Assembly (NCBI RefSeq): GCF_012641435.1
Contig: NZ_JABAIJ010000008.1
Coordinates: forward strand, 1-64,000
Length of the DNA stretch: 64,000 nt
DNA from: Rhizobium sp. P38BS-XIX
GTDB lineage: Bacteria; Pseudomonadota; Alphaproteobacteria; Rhizobiales; Rhizobiaceae
Direction: 5' to 3'
The notes under the pieces were generated by a model. It was not told the origin of the DNA, searched no databases, and saw only the letters and a list, made by a program, of their open reading frames with translations. Numbering within the stretch: the stretch's first letter is position 1; each line of letters begins with the position of its first letter. The position numbers and the translations under genes are program-made. This document shows positions 1 to 9,486 of the stretch, piece after piece.

Positions 1-2960
1 CGGTGACCGTGAAGTTTGTGGTAGCGGCACCCGTCGGTGTGCCGGATAGCAGGCCGCTTGGCGACAGGGTCAGACCTGCGGGAAGAGAACCGGTCGTTAC
101 GGCAAAGCTATAGGGGCTGATGCCGCCCGAGGCCGTCAGCGTCTCGCTGTAGGCATGATTGATCGGCGCATCCGCCAATGTCGCAGGCGCAATCGTGATC
201 GTCGGCGCCACGGTCGTGATGCTGTAGGTGTTGGATGCCGTAAAGGGTGCGCCGGTTCCAGTCGAGCTGTCCGCCGCGGTGATCGTGAAGTTGAAGGTGC
301 CGCCAGCCGTCGGCGTGCCCGTAATCCCGCCCGTCGAGGTGTTGAGGCTGAGCCCGGTCGGAAGCGCACCCGCCGTCACCGAATAGCTGTAGGGATTTGT
401 GCCCCCGGAGGCTGACATCGTCTGGCTGTAGGCAGACCCGACCGTGCCACCCGGAAGCGCGCCCGCCGACGGGCTCAGCACGATCGTCGGCACGCCAACC
501 GTCAGTGTATAGGGCTTTGCGACGGTGAAGGGCGCGCCTGCGCCAACGGTGCTATCCGTCGCCGTGACCGTAAAGTTGAAAGCTCCGCCTCCAGTCGGCG
601 TGCCCGTGATATCACCACTGGATGACAGCGTCAGCCCTGGCGGCAAGGAACCGGCGATGATCGTATAGGTATAAGGCGAAGTACCGCCGGAAGCCGTCAA
701 GCTCTCGCTATAGGATGCGGCAATCGTCGCTGCGGTGAGGGATGCCGGACCGATCGAAAGCGTCGGGGCGGCGACCGTCACACTATAGGTCTCAGTGTTG
801 CTGTAAGGGCCAGCACCCGTCGAGCTGTCCGTCGTGGTGATGCTGAAGCTGAAGCTGCCGGCGGCTGTGGGTGTACCCGAAAGCACGGCCGTTGCCGCGT
901 TGAAGGCAAGGCCGGTCGGCAGCGTTCCGCCGGTGACCGCATAGGTGTAAGGCGCGGTACCACCCGACGTCGTGAAGGTCTGGCTGTAGATAACGCCGAC
1001 AGAGGGATTGGCAATCGTGTTCGGCGCGATCGCGACCGATGGCGCGTTGATGGTCAGGGTATAGGCCCTGGTTCCGTTGAATGGCGCGCCCGTGCCGGTT
1101 CCACTGTCGGTTGCTTTCACGGTGACGTTGAAAGTGCCGCCAGCCGTCGGAATGCCGGAGATCACGCCCGTCGAGGCATCGAGGGTCAAGCCAGCCGGTA
1201 GTGCACCTGCGGAGACTGTATAGCCGTAGGGGCTGACGCCACCCGATGCCGAAACAGTATCGCTGTAGCCGGCTCCCACGGTGCCCGCTGTGAGGGTCGC
1301 CGGATTGAGCGATATCGTTGGTTGGTTGACAGTCAGCGTATAGTTGCGCGTGCCGGTATAGGGTCCCGAGCCCGTCGAACTGTCCGTTGCCGTGACGGTG
1401 AAGGCGAAATTGCCGGCGGCCGTCGGCGTGCCCGAAAGCGATCCCGACGGGCCGTCGAGTGTCATGCCGGCGGGCAGGGCGCCTGTGGTCACTGCATAGG
1501 TATAGGAACCTGTCCCACCTGAAGCCGTAATTGTCTGGCTGTAAGCGGTGGCAACGGTCGCAGCAGCCAACGTCGTCGGCGCCACGGTGATGGTCGGAGC
1601 TGCCACAGTCACGGTGTAGCTTCGGGAACCGGTGAACGGCGCGCTCGTGCCTGTCGAGCTATCCGTCGCGGTGATAGTAAAGGTGAAGGAACCGCCTGCC
1701 GTCGGGGTACCGGTGATCGCACCCGTCGACGTATTGAGCGAAAGGCCGGTCGGCAACGCGCCTGTGAGCGAAAAGGTGCGGGGACCTGTGCCGCCTGAGG
1801 CGGAAACGCTTTGGTTATACACAAGAGCGACGGTTGGGTTGGGAAGCGTGGTCGGGCTGACGGCGATCGTCGGCGCGCCGACCGTAACGGTCAGCGGAGC
1901 CGGAGCGGAGCTGAACGGCCCGGTGCCAGTCGAACTGTCGGTTGCGTTGACCTGGATGGAGAAACTGCCCGCCGCCGTCGGGGTTCCGCTGATCGTTCCG
2001 TTTGATGCCAGAGTCAGGCCGGCAGGCAAGGCGCCGCCCGTAACCGCATACGTATAGGGCGCCGTACCGCCGCTTGCGCTTGCGATCGACTGACTATAGG
2101 CGACGCCAACGGTCGCGGCTGTAGGATTGGTCGGCGAATAGGCGATCGTCGGCGGTGACACGGTGATGCTGGCTGTCGCAGGAGCCGATGTGCCCGCACT
2201 GTTCGTGGCCGTGTAGGTGAAGCTGTCAGGCCCTGAATAGCTTGCGGTCGGCGTGTAGGTGATCGTCGTTCCAGAAGCTGTCGCAGTACCATGTGCCGCC
2301 TGAATTGCAACGGCCACCGTTGAAGCGGTTCCGCCCGTGAGGCTGAGCGTAATCGAATTGTTGGTGCTTCCATGACCAACCGTCGCCGACACCGGATTGG
2401 CGACGGGCGGCGGCAAGTTTTGGACGGACAGACTGACGGGCACGGACCTGAAGTAAGGGCCTCCCGACGAACTCAAGTGAGGGCTACTGTCGGTTACGAC
2501 GACTTGAAAATTATAGTTGCCGAGCGCCGTCGGAGTTCCGCTGATCGTACCGTTGCTGGCCAGAGAGAGACCGGGCGGCAACGAGAAGCCGCTTTGCAAT
2601 GCGAACGTGTAGGGTGCCAGGGCACCCGAAGCGGAGAGGGTTGTGCTATACGGCGTATTCAGATTGGCTGTCGGGGGCGGCGCAACGGTAATGCCACTGG
2701 AGGGGTTTGGAACCGTTAGCGAATAGGATTTCGTGGTGCTGAGGCTAGCGCTATCTGTGACTGTGAACGTAACGTTATAGCTGCCTGCCTGATTGGGCGT
2801 CCCACTTATGGTCGAACCGCTGAAGGACAGGCCTGATGGCAGCGTACCGCTAGACAGAACAAACGTATAGGGAGCCGTACCGCCGGTTGCACTTAATGTT
2901 TGACTGTAGTTCGTCCCGACATTGGGTGTAGCGGCTGTCGCCGGAGAGACGGTGATAGGG
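1..2960 (-). repeat. Tandem ~277-bp coding repeats (Ig-like domains)
   Basis: The G-T-P-T-(A/G) motif recurs at about 30, 303, 595, 868, 1145, 1422, 1700, 1977, 2529 and 2797, giving spacings of 273-292 bp in the regular part. The copies are diverged at DNA level but conserved at protein level, so they are domain repeats rather than satellite DNA. Confidence 0.8.
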
Positions 2961-3514
2961 CTTGTTGATACCGCAATCGCCACGTTGATCGTGAATGGAT
3001 GGGCGCTTGCATCTTCCAAAATGAAACTGTCACTGGTCGCGCCATCACCATTATTCGTATAAATTACCGTTTCGTTATTTGAGCCGGACACTTGTACGGT
3101 CCCGTGAGAAGGCAACTTATGCGCCGTGCTCAAAGGATTTAGGCCGAAATCATCACATTGGTAGCCGAGTTCGGGCATCGTAATCGTGCCCCCGGAGGCC
3201 ATCGGATTGGTCGAGGGGGTCGTGTTTGCATCGGGCACATTGAAGGTTGTGCAGGCGGCATAGGCCACAGTGGGGCCGGTGAGTGTAAAGCCGCTGCAGA
3301 TCAGAAGAAGCGTCAGCGCTATTCTTGAAACCAACTTGTAAAAGCTATCAAGTATCGATTTTGAGCTGTGAGATTCCACGACGCCTTCGTTGGACGCCTG
3401 CCCAATAAAGTGACTCAATGTATTCCTTGATTTTTCATGTGAAGCGCCGGCTTCCTTCCAAAGAAAACCCATCCATCCGGCAAGTTCATTACGCAGCTGT
3501 TCATAGCGCTTCAT
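1..3514 (-). CDS. Large secreted putative-Ig-repeat protein, C-terminal part outside window
   Basis: An open frame runs from ATG at 3514 to the left edge without a stop, about 1,171 codons. The first ~65 residues are charged and polar. They precede a hydrophobic segment and AYA-type cleavage site near residue 85, resembling the extended signal peptides of type V (autotransporter) proteins. A short domain with a V-Y-T-N-N-G-D-G motif follows, then about ten copies of a ~92-residue putative Ig (He_PIG-type) repeat with the core Y-S-x-T-x-S-A-S-G-G-T-x-P-Y and S-G-T-P-T-A-A-G. One different cadherin/Big_9-like domain lies at about 2140-2370. The repeat period is ~277 bp. The probable role is adhesion or cell-surface structure; a C-terminal beta-barrel is expected but not visible. 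No strong Shine-Dalgarno precedes the ATG, and a TTG at about 3424 preceded by AAGGA is an alternative start. Confidence 0.75.
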   Translation of the reverse strand, partial: MKRYEQLRNELAGWMGFLWKEAGASHEKSRNTLSHFIGQASNEGVVESHSSKSILDSFYKLVSRIALTLLLICSGFTLTGPTVAYAACTTFNVPDANTTPSTNPMASGGTITMPELGYQCDDFGLNPLSTAHKLPSHGTVQVSGSNNETVIYTNNGDGATSDSFILEDASAHPFTINVAIAVSTSPITVSPATAATPNVGTNYSQTLSATGGTAPYTFVLSSGTLPSGLSFSGSTISGTPNQAGSYNVTFTVTDSASLSTTKSYSLTVPNPSSGITVAPPPTANLNTPYSTTLSASGALAPYTFALQSGFSLPPGLSLASNGTISGTPTALGNYNFQVVVTDSSPHLSSSGGPYFRSVPVSLSVQNLPPPVANPVSATVGHGSTNNSITLSLTGGTASTVAVAIQAAHGTATASGTTITYTPTASYSGPDSFTYTATNSAGTSAPATASITVSPPTIAYSPTNPTAATVGVAYSQSIASASGGTAPYTYAVTGGALPAGLTLASNGTISGTPTAAGSFSIQVNATDSSTGTGPFSSAPAPLTVTVGAPTIAVSPTTLPNPTVALVYNQSVSASGGTGPRTFSLTGALPTGLSLNTSTGAITGTPTAGGSFTFTITATDSSTGTSAPFTGSRSYTVTVAAPTITVAPTTLAAATVATAYSQTITASGGTGSYTYAVTTGALPAGMTLDGPSGSLSGTPTAAGNFAFTVTATDSSTGSGPYTGTRNYTLTVNQPTISLNPATLTAGTVGAGYSDTVSASGGVSPYGYTVSAGALPAGLTLDASTGVISGIPTAGGTFNVTVKATDSGTGTGAPFNGTRAYTLTINAPSVAIAPNTIANPSVGVIYSQTFTTSGGTAPYTYAVTGGTLPTGLAFNAATAVLSGTPTAAGSFSFSITTTDSSTGAGPYSNTETYSVTVAAPTLSIGPASLTAATIAASYSESLTASGGTSPYTYTIIAGSLPPGLTLSSSGDITGTPTGGGAFNFTVTATDSTVGAGAPFTVAKPYTLTVGVPTIVLSPSAGALPGGTVGSAYSQTMSASGGTNPYSYSVTAGALPTGLSLNTSTGGITGTPTAGGTFNFTITAADSSTGTGAPFTASNTYSITTVAPTITIAPATLADAPINHAYSETLTASGGISPYSFAVTTGSLPAGLTLSPSGLLSGTPTGAATTNFTVT

Positions 3515-4137
3515 TTGCCCAACCCAAAAAACCGAGCAAACGCGCCGCCAGAAAGCAGGGTTATGCTCTTACAATCGTATAGTCACACTTGTGGCTTACG
3601 CCCCTCACTGAACGTTACTAATATCGAAATCGATTGAGTGGCAATTTGCTAATGCAACAATTCCTCGAGATTGCGTTTTCTAAGCACACAATTCAATTGA
3701 ATGTTGTAGATTCACCACAGATTTGCGTGTGTTGGGGTGATCTTTTCAACAGGCGGCCTTGAGGCTACGAGACAACAAGGCTCTAAGTGAATTTATAATG
3801 GAATACTGATTCGCGCGACGCGTGCAACATACATCGCGGGATGTAACGGGCCTTCGATACAGCATTCGCAACCCGCGCCCACCCAACAATATCGGGGGAA
3901 ATGCTGGGGTGGGCGAGCCTTTCAGCTCGAGGTCATCGGCTTGCGAAGACGTGATGATGGTCCCGAAGCAACTCTTTCGATCAACCTAAGGTGTTTTCAC
4001 GTCGACGCGATGACACCGGAAAGAAGCATGCTTTGAAAAGCTTCCCGTTGCAGCCCAGCGCTCGCGGCAGCGGGCGTGGGAGAGGCCCCGCTTACGTCAA
4101 CGGCGATCGAGGCGAATATTATACTTTTGCGTGCGAA
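3515..4137. other. Intergenic region, no gene supported
   Basis: This 620-bp gap lies between the start of the Ig-repeat gene and the end of the SIP gene. Its right-hand part (about 3540-3800) is AT-rich and probably holds the promoter of the Ig-repeat gene. The plus-strand open frame at 3991 runs into antisense of the SIP gene and has no recognisable content. I found no RNA gene or repeat here. Confidence 0.5.
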
Positions 4138-5259
4138 TTATTGCGGCAAATAGGCTTCAGCGCCGCGCGCGATGATCTCTTCCTCGCTCATGGATCTATG
4201 CCAGTGCGAGTAAAGCACAAGGCGGTCCTTCGGCAACCGGACGACCTGTCTCAGGTGGCGGTAAATCGTGCTGAAGGCCTTGTGCTCGCACCCGCCCCAG
4301 AAGAACGCGCTGCTGCGATCGTCCGGCCAACTGATCGCGCCGATGGCATCTGCGAGCAGAGGTGTCGTACCCGCCGCGGCGCCGTCGCGGTATAGCCAGC
4401 GGATCGTGACGCCGGAAGGACACCGCAACGTCTGCTCGTCGGCTTTGGCATTCACTTCTATAAAGGCGTGACCAATGGCGTCGGCGGGGAGCATTTCGAG
4501 AATTCTGGCGATCCCCGGCAGTGCGGTTTCATCGCCGGCAAGCACATGGAAGCTTGCGGGCTTAGGACCGTTGGCGGCGGGGCCGAGGATACCCACAAGA
4601 TCGCCGATGCGCGCATCCATTGCCCAACGCGTCGCGGGGCCGGCGCTGGCATGCAGCGCGAAATCTATCATCAGCTCACCCTTGCCGATGTCGATCTGGC
4701 GGATGGTGTAGACGCGGGTCGGCACGGCTCCGTCCGCAGGCCAGACGACATGGCCTCGATGGTCGAGCATCGGCCAGAGCGGTTCGGTAATATCGCGAGG
4801 CTGGAAGATGAGACGACAGTGAAGCTGGTCGTCGCGATCATATCGTTCAAGGTTTTCACCGCGAAATATGATTCTGCGAAAGCCGGGCGATATATCGCTG
4901 ATGGATGCTACGTGCAGAATGCGGAGGTCGTCTGGAAGCGCCGGCTCGGCATGATCGCCTTCCCAGCGGATATCGAGCTTTTCGCGGGCTGCAATGAAGC
5001 AGATCGGCCCGACGAGCGCATGCTTCAGCCGGTTGATGCCGCCGGGGTCACCAGCTTCGACAGTGAGTTTGAAGCCGCCCTGGCGCGGCTCGAATGTGGC
5101 ATTGCCAAAGGGCGATCGGATGTGATGGACAGTCCCTCGCTTTTCAACAGTCATGTCGTGCGTCGAAATCGCCTCGACGATCGGGTCGATATAGTCGTCT
5201 ATGCTGGCGAGTTGCACGGCTGCCCTCGCGCTATAGCGTCTATTGGCAGTTGAGGTCAT
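4138..5259 (-). CDS. Siderophore-interacting protein with N-terminal DUF2218 (ferric-siderophore reductase)
   Basis: 373 residues. Residues ~1-95 match the DUF2218 pattern. Residues ~110-250 are the FAD-binding part of the SIP (ViuB/FscN) family, with the flavin motif T-R-V-Y-T-I-R. The C-terminal part carries the family motif F-F-W-G-G-C-E-H-K-A. Such cytoplasmic flavoproteins reduce Fe(III)-siderophore to release iron. The ATG at 5259 was chosen because GGAG lies nine bases upstream; another ATG at 5274 is in frame. It follows the binding-protein gene by a few bases, as the last gene of the uptake operon. DUF2218 often occurs fused or next to SIP domains. The product is most likely the reductase for the siderophore made next door (inference). 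Confidence 0.88.
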   Translation of the reverse strand: MTSTANRRYSARAAVQLASIDDYIDPIVEAISTHDMTVEKRGTVHHIRSPFGNATFEPRQGGFKLTVEAGDPGGINRLKHALVGPICFIAAREKLDIRWEGDHAEPALPDDLRILHVASISDISPGFRRIIFRGENLERYDRDDQLHCRLIFQPRDITEPLWPMLDHRGHVVWPADGAVPTRVYTIRQIDIGKGELMIDFALHASAGPATRWAMDARIGDLVGILGPAANGPKPASFHVLAGDETALPGIARILEMLPADAIGHAFIEVNAKADEQTLRCPSGVTIRWLYRDGAAAGTTPLLADAIGAISWPDDRSSAFFWGGCEHKAFSTIYRHLRQVVRLPKDRLVLYSHWHRSMSEEEIIARGAEAYLPQ

Positions 5260-5278
5260 TGAAATCGGCTCCATGAAA

Positions 5279-6409
5279 TTAAATCGAGGCCCAAAGCGGC
5301 CCTTCGATCCGAAACGCTGCGAAATCCTTGTTGATCGTATCCAGAATAGCTTCGGGGTTGAGATCGGCGCAGCGGTCCGGATGCAGCCACTTGGCAGCCA
5401 GTGCAACAAACAGGATGTTCAGCGGCAGATTGGAAATCAGGCCGGTCCAGATGCCGTAGACGCGCTTGTTGCGCACGCTCGGCAGCTGGTCGAAGCCGGT
5501 TCTGCCGTCGATCAACCGCTGCAGACCCTCACGGCCAAGCTTCGGATCGATGCCGGGGCCGATGGCGGGGCGACTGCCCGAAACCCAGCCGCCGCCCGAT
5601 GCGATGTAGACATCCTGTGGCGTGGCGACGACATATTCGAGGGATAGCTGCTGGAACCACGGCGCGGTGACCTCAGGTAAAGGTTGTCCGCCGGCCCGCG
5701 CCAGCAATTCGCCCCAGACCTTTCGTCCTGCGGCCCAGCAGCAATCGTCGAGCGTCGACTGCACCTCCAGGTAGGTCGTCACCGGCTTGCTGTCCTTGAT
5801 AAGGGATGCAATCTTGGCAAGCTCCCGGTCAAAAAAGGCGGTGAAGGCGTCGGCTTTGTCGGCGGCATTGAGAAGCGTGCCCCACAGGCGCATGGATGCC
5901 TTCAGCTCGGCAACCGGATCGCTTTCCTGCGCGGCCGTCGTGCTGTTGCTCGCCGCATCGCTGTAGGCGACCGGGATACCCAACTCTTTCAGGCGCTCGA
6001 CCATAGGGTTCTTGTCGCCGTCAGGTGTCATGAAGGCAGTCGTCACGACAAGGTCGGGCGAGAGGCTGATCAGCCCCTCGATCGAGATGGTATCGGGTGT
6101 CTGCTTGCCGACGACGCTGACGGAGTGATTGTTCAGAAGTCGTGTCTGCAGCAATTCGCTGTCGATTCTATCAACGGCAGCCCAACCCACGACCAGCGAG
6201 GCGGGGTCGGGATGCAGCAGCGACATCGTCAGCAGATCATGCGCTTCCAGCAGGATAATCCTTTTCGGCGGGGCGGCGAGCTGTAACTCGCGCCCCGCCA
6301 GATCGGTGACCTTGAGCGACGGTTCCGCCAGAGCCGGCGTCACTCGTGACAGGATTGCCGCGGCGGCAACGGTTGCGCAGAACCGGCGTCTCGTGATCAT
6401 CGATGTCAT
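5279..6409 (-). CDS. Iron-siderophore ABC transporter substrate-binding protein (FecB/TroA type)
   Basis: 376 residues with a twin-arginine signal (R-R-R-F near the N terminus, A-L-A cleavage), so it is probably exported folded to the periplasm. The P-K-R-I-I-L-L segment after the leader and the later D-L-V-V-T-T and Y-V-V-A-T-P-Q-D-V-Y-I segments fit the type III (TroA/FecB/BtuF) siderophore-binding fold. It starts right after the TonB receptor stop (TGA then GATG), which indicates translational coupling. No permease or ATPase gene accompanies it in this window, so the inner-membrane partner must be encoded elsewhere or shared. Confidence 0.88.
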   Translation of the reverse strand: MTSMITRRRFCATVAAAAILSRVTPALAEPSLKVTDLAGRELQLAAPPKRIILLEAHDLLTMSLLHPDPASLVVGWAAVDRIDSELLQTRLLNNHSVSVVGKQTPDTISIEGLISLSPDLVVTTAFMTPDGDKNPMVERLKELGIPVAYSDAASNSTTAAQESDPVAELKASMRLWGTLLNAADKADAFTAFFDRELAKIASLIKDSKPVTTYLEVQSTLDDCCWAAGRKVWGELLARAGGQPLPEVTAPWFQQLSLEYVVATPQDVYIASGGGWVSGSRPAIGPGIDPKLGREGLQRLIDGRTGFDQLPSVRNKRVYGIWTGLISNLPLNILFVALAAKWLHPDRCADLNPEAILDTINKDFAAFRIEGPLWASI

Positions 6410-6410
6410 C

Positions 6411-8561
6411 TCACCACTTGTACTTCAGGCCAGCGATAACAGTCCGTCCATTTCCGTACTGGCAAAAGTAGTTCGAACTGCAGCTGGAGTAGTATTCCTT
6501 GTCCAGGAGATTGGTGACGTTGAGTGTCGCCTCCAGCCCCTTGAGCTTCGGGTTCTTCGCACCGAAATCATACTTCATGGCTGCGTCGAGAAGGGCATAG
6601 CCTTCCGCCTTCACCTTGTTGGCATCGTCGGCGAAGCTCGAGCCGACGAAGCGGACACCGCCGCCGACGCTCAGGCCCTCAAGCGCGGGATAATCGAGCG
6701 TGTAGTTCGCCCAAAGAGAGCCATAGTAGCGCGGGACCGCCTGCGGGCGATTGCCGATAATCGATGTATCGGTGGATTTGGAGACCTCCGTGTCGAGCAC
6801 CGAAATCGCGCCGATGAGCTCCAGATTGGTGGTGATATTGCCGCGGGCCTCGAATTCCAGGCCGCGAGAATGGACCTGGCCCTGCTGAATGGAGAAGCCC
6901 GGAATCGCGCCCGGTGTGAGCACATTGTTTTGTCTGATATCGAAGGCGGAAAGCGTGAAGAGCGCATCGATATTGGTCGGCTGATACTTGACGCCGATTT
7001 CATATTGCTGCGCCTTCGTCGGCGTGAACGGATTGCCGTTCGCATCCGTGCCGATGGTCGGTTCGAAGGATGTCGAATAGCTGGCGTATGGCGCGATACC
7101 GTTGTCAAACAGGTAAAGCAGCCCGGCGCGGTAGCTTGTCGCGTTGCTGGACTGGTCGGACGACGAGTGCGAAAGGAGATTGTCCGAATCCTGATTGGTC
7201 CAATCGTGGCGGACACCCAGAACGGCGCGGAGCTGGCCGAATTCGATCTGGTCCTGCAGGTAGACGCCAGTCTGGCGGAGAGACTGATTGCTGTTGATCA
7301 ACGTCGAGAAAGGACCGACGGGCTGGCCGTAGATCGGGTTCGTCACATCGATCGATGTCGCCCCGCCCATCTGGTATTCCCAGCTGCTATCGGAGTGCTG
7401 AAGGTCGACGCCGGCGAGCAGGGTGTGCTTGGCGGCACCCGTGTCGAATTTGAACTCGGCCTGATTGTCGAAGGAGAAGCCCTTCGCATCTTCAATGGAG
7501 TGCAACGCGTAGCGGGGGATGATCCCAGCCGCCGACATTGGCCCCGCCATCTGCAGCGATCGCATGTCGACATCAAGGCCGGAGTAGCGGAAATTCGAGC
7601 GGACCGTGACCTGATCGTTGAAGCTGTGCTCAAACCGATAACCGGCGCCGTACTGATTGCGCTCGAAGGAATCGTAAGACGGGTCGCCGACGTTGAAACT
7701 CGGCCCGAGGTAACGGCCGAGATTTCCAGGGGCGAGGAACTTCGGATAGACCGAGTTGAAATAGCCTCCATCTGGATCGCGCTGATAATAGCCGGAGATG
7801 ACGAGCGAGGTATCTTTATCCGGCTCCCACTTCAGCGATGGCGCAACGCCGATGCGCTTCTCGTCGACATGGTCATATCGCGTGCCCGAAGAGCGGCCGA
7901 TGACCGAAACGCCGTATTGCCAATTGCCGTCGCTGGTGAGAGGGCCTGTCGAGTAAAGTCCGCTTTGAATGCGGCCATCCGTGCCGCCTTCGACGCGCAA
8001 TTCGTTCGACTTCACATCGGACGGCTCGCGGCTGACTTGATTGATGAGACCGCCGGGGCTTGTCTGGCCATAAAGAAGTGCAGAGGGACCTTTGAGGACA
8101 TCGATGCGATCGAGGAGGAACGGGTCGATCGACGGCGTGCCGAAGGCCTGGCCGCGCGGTAGTTTCAGCCCGTCGAGATAGTTGATGAAGTTGGTCGCGG
8201 TGCCGAAGTTGCCGAAACCACGCAGGAAGACCGAGTCGTAACGTGAGTTCGTATCCCGGTCCGCAAGGACGCCGGATGTATAGCGAAGCGCCTGGCTGAC
8301 GGTCTGCGGGTTCTGCTCATCGATCTGCTTGCGGGTGACTGTCGAGATTGACTGTGGTGTTTCCACCACCGGCGTTGCAGTCTTTGTTGCCGAGCGAGTC
8401 GACTTGGCGATGATTTTATCGGATGTATCGTTGGAACTACTTGCGCCCTGAACGACGATCGGCGCCAATTGCGTGCTCTTTTCCTGAGCGGCGACTTGCG
8501 TGACTGGAACAAGGAAAGTGGATACCAGCAAAATATGCTTTAATGAAAGGCTGTGCTTCAC
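6411..8561 (-). CDS. TonB-dependent siderophore receptor
   Basis: 716 residues with a signal peptide ending V-A-A-Q. A plug domain lies at ~60-170 (P-Q-S-I-S-T-V-T, then D-V-L-K-G-P-S-A-L-L-Y-G). A beta-barrel follows, ending in the aromatic K-Y-K-W expected for BAM insertion. The layout matches the TIGR01783 siderophore receptor family (FhuA/FoxA/FpvA group), and the two C-terminal cysteines (S-C-S-S-N-Y-F-C) are typical of the FhuA-like branch. The start is GTG with a GGGGAT Shine-Dalgarno. It is the first gene of the uptake operon and its promoter carries the shared palindrome at 8613-8627. It probably imports the locally made ferric siderophore (inference from position and shared promoter). 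Confidence 0.93.
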   Translation of the reverse strand: MKHSLSLKHILLVSTFLVPVTQVAAQEKSTQLAPIVVQGASSSNDTSDKIIAKSTRSATKTATPVVETPQSISTVTRKQIDEQNPQTVSQALRYTSGVLADRDTNSRYDSVFLRGFGNFGTATNFINYLDGLKLPRGQAFGTPSIDPFLLDRIDVLKGPSALLYGQTSPGGLINQVSREPSDVKSNELRVEGGTDGRIQSGLYSTGPLTSDGNWQYGVSVIGRSSGTRYDHVDEKRIGVAPSLKWEPDKDTSLVISGYYQRDPDGGYFNSVYPKFLAPGNLGRYLGPSFNVGDPSYDSFERNQYGAGYRFEHSFNDQVTVRSNFRYSGLDVDMRSLQMAGPMSAAGIIPRYALHSIEDAKGFSFDNQAEFKFDTGAAKHTLLAGVDLQHSDSSWEYQMGGATSIDVTNPIYGQPVGPFSTLINSNQSLRQTGVYLQDQIEFGQLRAVLGVRHDWTNQDSDNLLSHSSSDQSSNATSYRAGLLYLFDNGIAPYASYSTSFEPTIGTDANGNPFTPTKAQQYEIGVKYQPTNIDALFTLSAFDIRQNNVLTPGAIPGFSIQQGQVHSRGLEFEARGNITTNLELIGAISVLDTEVSKSTDTSIIGNRPQAVPRYYGSLWANYTLDYPALEGLSVGGGVRFVGSSFADDANKVKAEGYALLDAAMKYDFGAKNPKLKGLEATLNVTNLLDKEYYSSCSSNYFCQYGNGRTVIAGLKYKW

Positions 8562-8601
8562 GAATTATCCCCATGGTAGAAGCTGTCAAATTTTGATACT
8601 T

Positions 8602-8630
8602 GATTAAATCAAACGGGTACGTCCTGTCCA
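8602..8630 (-). promoter_or_regulatory. Promoter of the uptake operon with palindromic operator
   Basis: On the minus strand, TGGACA (-35, 8630-8625) and TTAATC (-10, 8607-8602) are 17 bp apart. The spacer contains the imperfect palindrome ACGGGTACGTCCTGT (8613-8627), flanked by ATCAAA and CCAGT as in the two biosynthetic promoters at 29056 and 36285. It sits between the divergent receptor and TetR genes. Confidence 0.6.
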
Positions 8631-8719
8631 GTTAATATGAATGCTTTCGTCAACTTTTATGTTGGCAAGCGTGTGCAACGTCATAAGACTGGCCGGGAGG
8701 TGACGAGACGGAGAAGAAG

Positions 8720-9373
8720 ATGGTCGCAAGAAGCATGGGTGCGGTGGCAAGAATAGGCCGCCCGCCGAAGGCAGATCAGGATATGGCTGCCGAGAGAATT
8801 ATACTTGCCGCTACGGAGCTTTTCGCGGGCAGGGGGTTTGCCGGCACTTCAATGGAGCAGGTTGCATCGCATTGCGGAGCAGGCAAGGATACCGTCTATC
8901 GCCGCTTTTCTTCAAAGGTCGTACTATTCGAGGCGGTCGTGGATCATGCGCATAGAAGCGCGGTCGCGAGATTGGAAAGCATGCCGGCCGTTTCTGGCGG
9001 TCCGTTGGAGCGATTGAAGTCCCTTGTACTGCAGCTTTTGCATGTGAACATGGAGCCGGAACTTATTGCTCTGAAGCGCATCACATTCAGCGAGGCGGTT
9101 GTCTTTGAAAAGAACGGGCCAATACCGCCGCAGCCTGATCCCATCATGGCAAAGCTGGTCGAGACCGTCGGTGAAGCGCAGCAAGTCGGTGCGATCTGCC
9201 CGGGCGATGCAACCGAGATTGCCTCTCATCTCATTCACTGTATGGTCGCGTTGCCGACGGCCGCGGCAATGATGGGCAGCAATGAATTCAGTTCACGTCA
9301 GGATGTCGAAGCGCATTTTCACAGGACATGGCATTGGCTTATCAATGGTGTGAGTGGCAATAAGACTGCATAG
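8720..9373 (+). CDS. TetR/AcrR-family transcriptional regulator
   Basis: 217 residues. The helix-turn-helix lies at ~25-70 (I-L-A-A-T-E-L-F, F-A-G-T-S-M-E-Q-V, then V-Y-R-R-F-S-S-K), preceded by a G-R-P-P-K basic arm. The C-terminal half is a TetR ligand domain of the AefR-like type. Start ATG 8720 follows GGAGAAGAAG. It is divergent from the TonB receptor, and three siderophore promoters share a 15-bp palindrome of TetR-operator size, so I infer that it represses, or derepresses with a ligand, the whole locus. The ligand is unknown; the siderophore or a biosynthetic intermediate are candidates. Confidence 0.88.
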   Translation: MVARSMGAVARIGRPPKADQDMAAERIILAATELFAGRGFAGTSMEQVASHCGAGKDTVYRRFSSKVVLFEAVVDHAHRSAVARLESMPAVSGGPLERLKSLVLQLLHVNMEPELIALKRITFSEAVVFEKNGPIPPQPDPIMAKLVETVGEAQQVGAICPGDATEIASHLIHCMVALPTAAAMMGSNEFSSRQDVEAHFHRTWHWLINGVSGNKTA

Positions 9374-9486
9374 AAGTGTCACCTATGGAATGGTAGTCGC
9401 TTCGTAGTTTCGTGTCGCATCTTTGGATAAGTTATCTCTGCGCCTGTAAGCACGCTTGTGATGCCACACGCTGGTTTTGATTGGAT

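Noticed and set aside
1..2960. Regular ~277-bp repeats as a CRISPR-like or satellite array
   Set aside because: Copies are diverged in DNA but conserved as protein domains in one open frame; no short identical repeats with unique spacers.
3991..4395. 134-codon plus-strand open frame in the gap and over the SIP gene
   Set aside because: Mostly antisense to SIP, no motif and no ribosome site.
6129..8162. 677-codon plus-strand open frame
   Set aside because: It is antisense to the TonB receptor, which has clear family motifs; the frame is Arg/Glu/Asp-rich with no domain and arises from codon bias.
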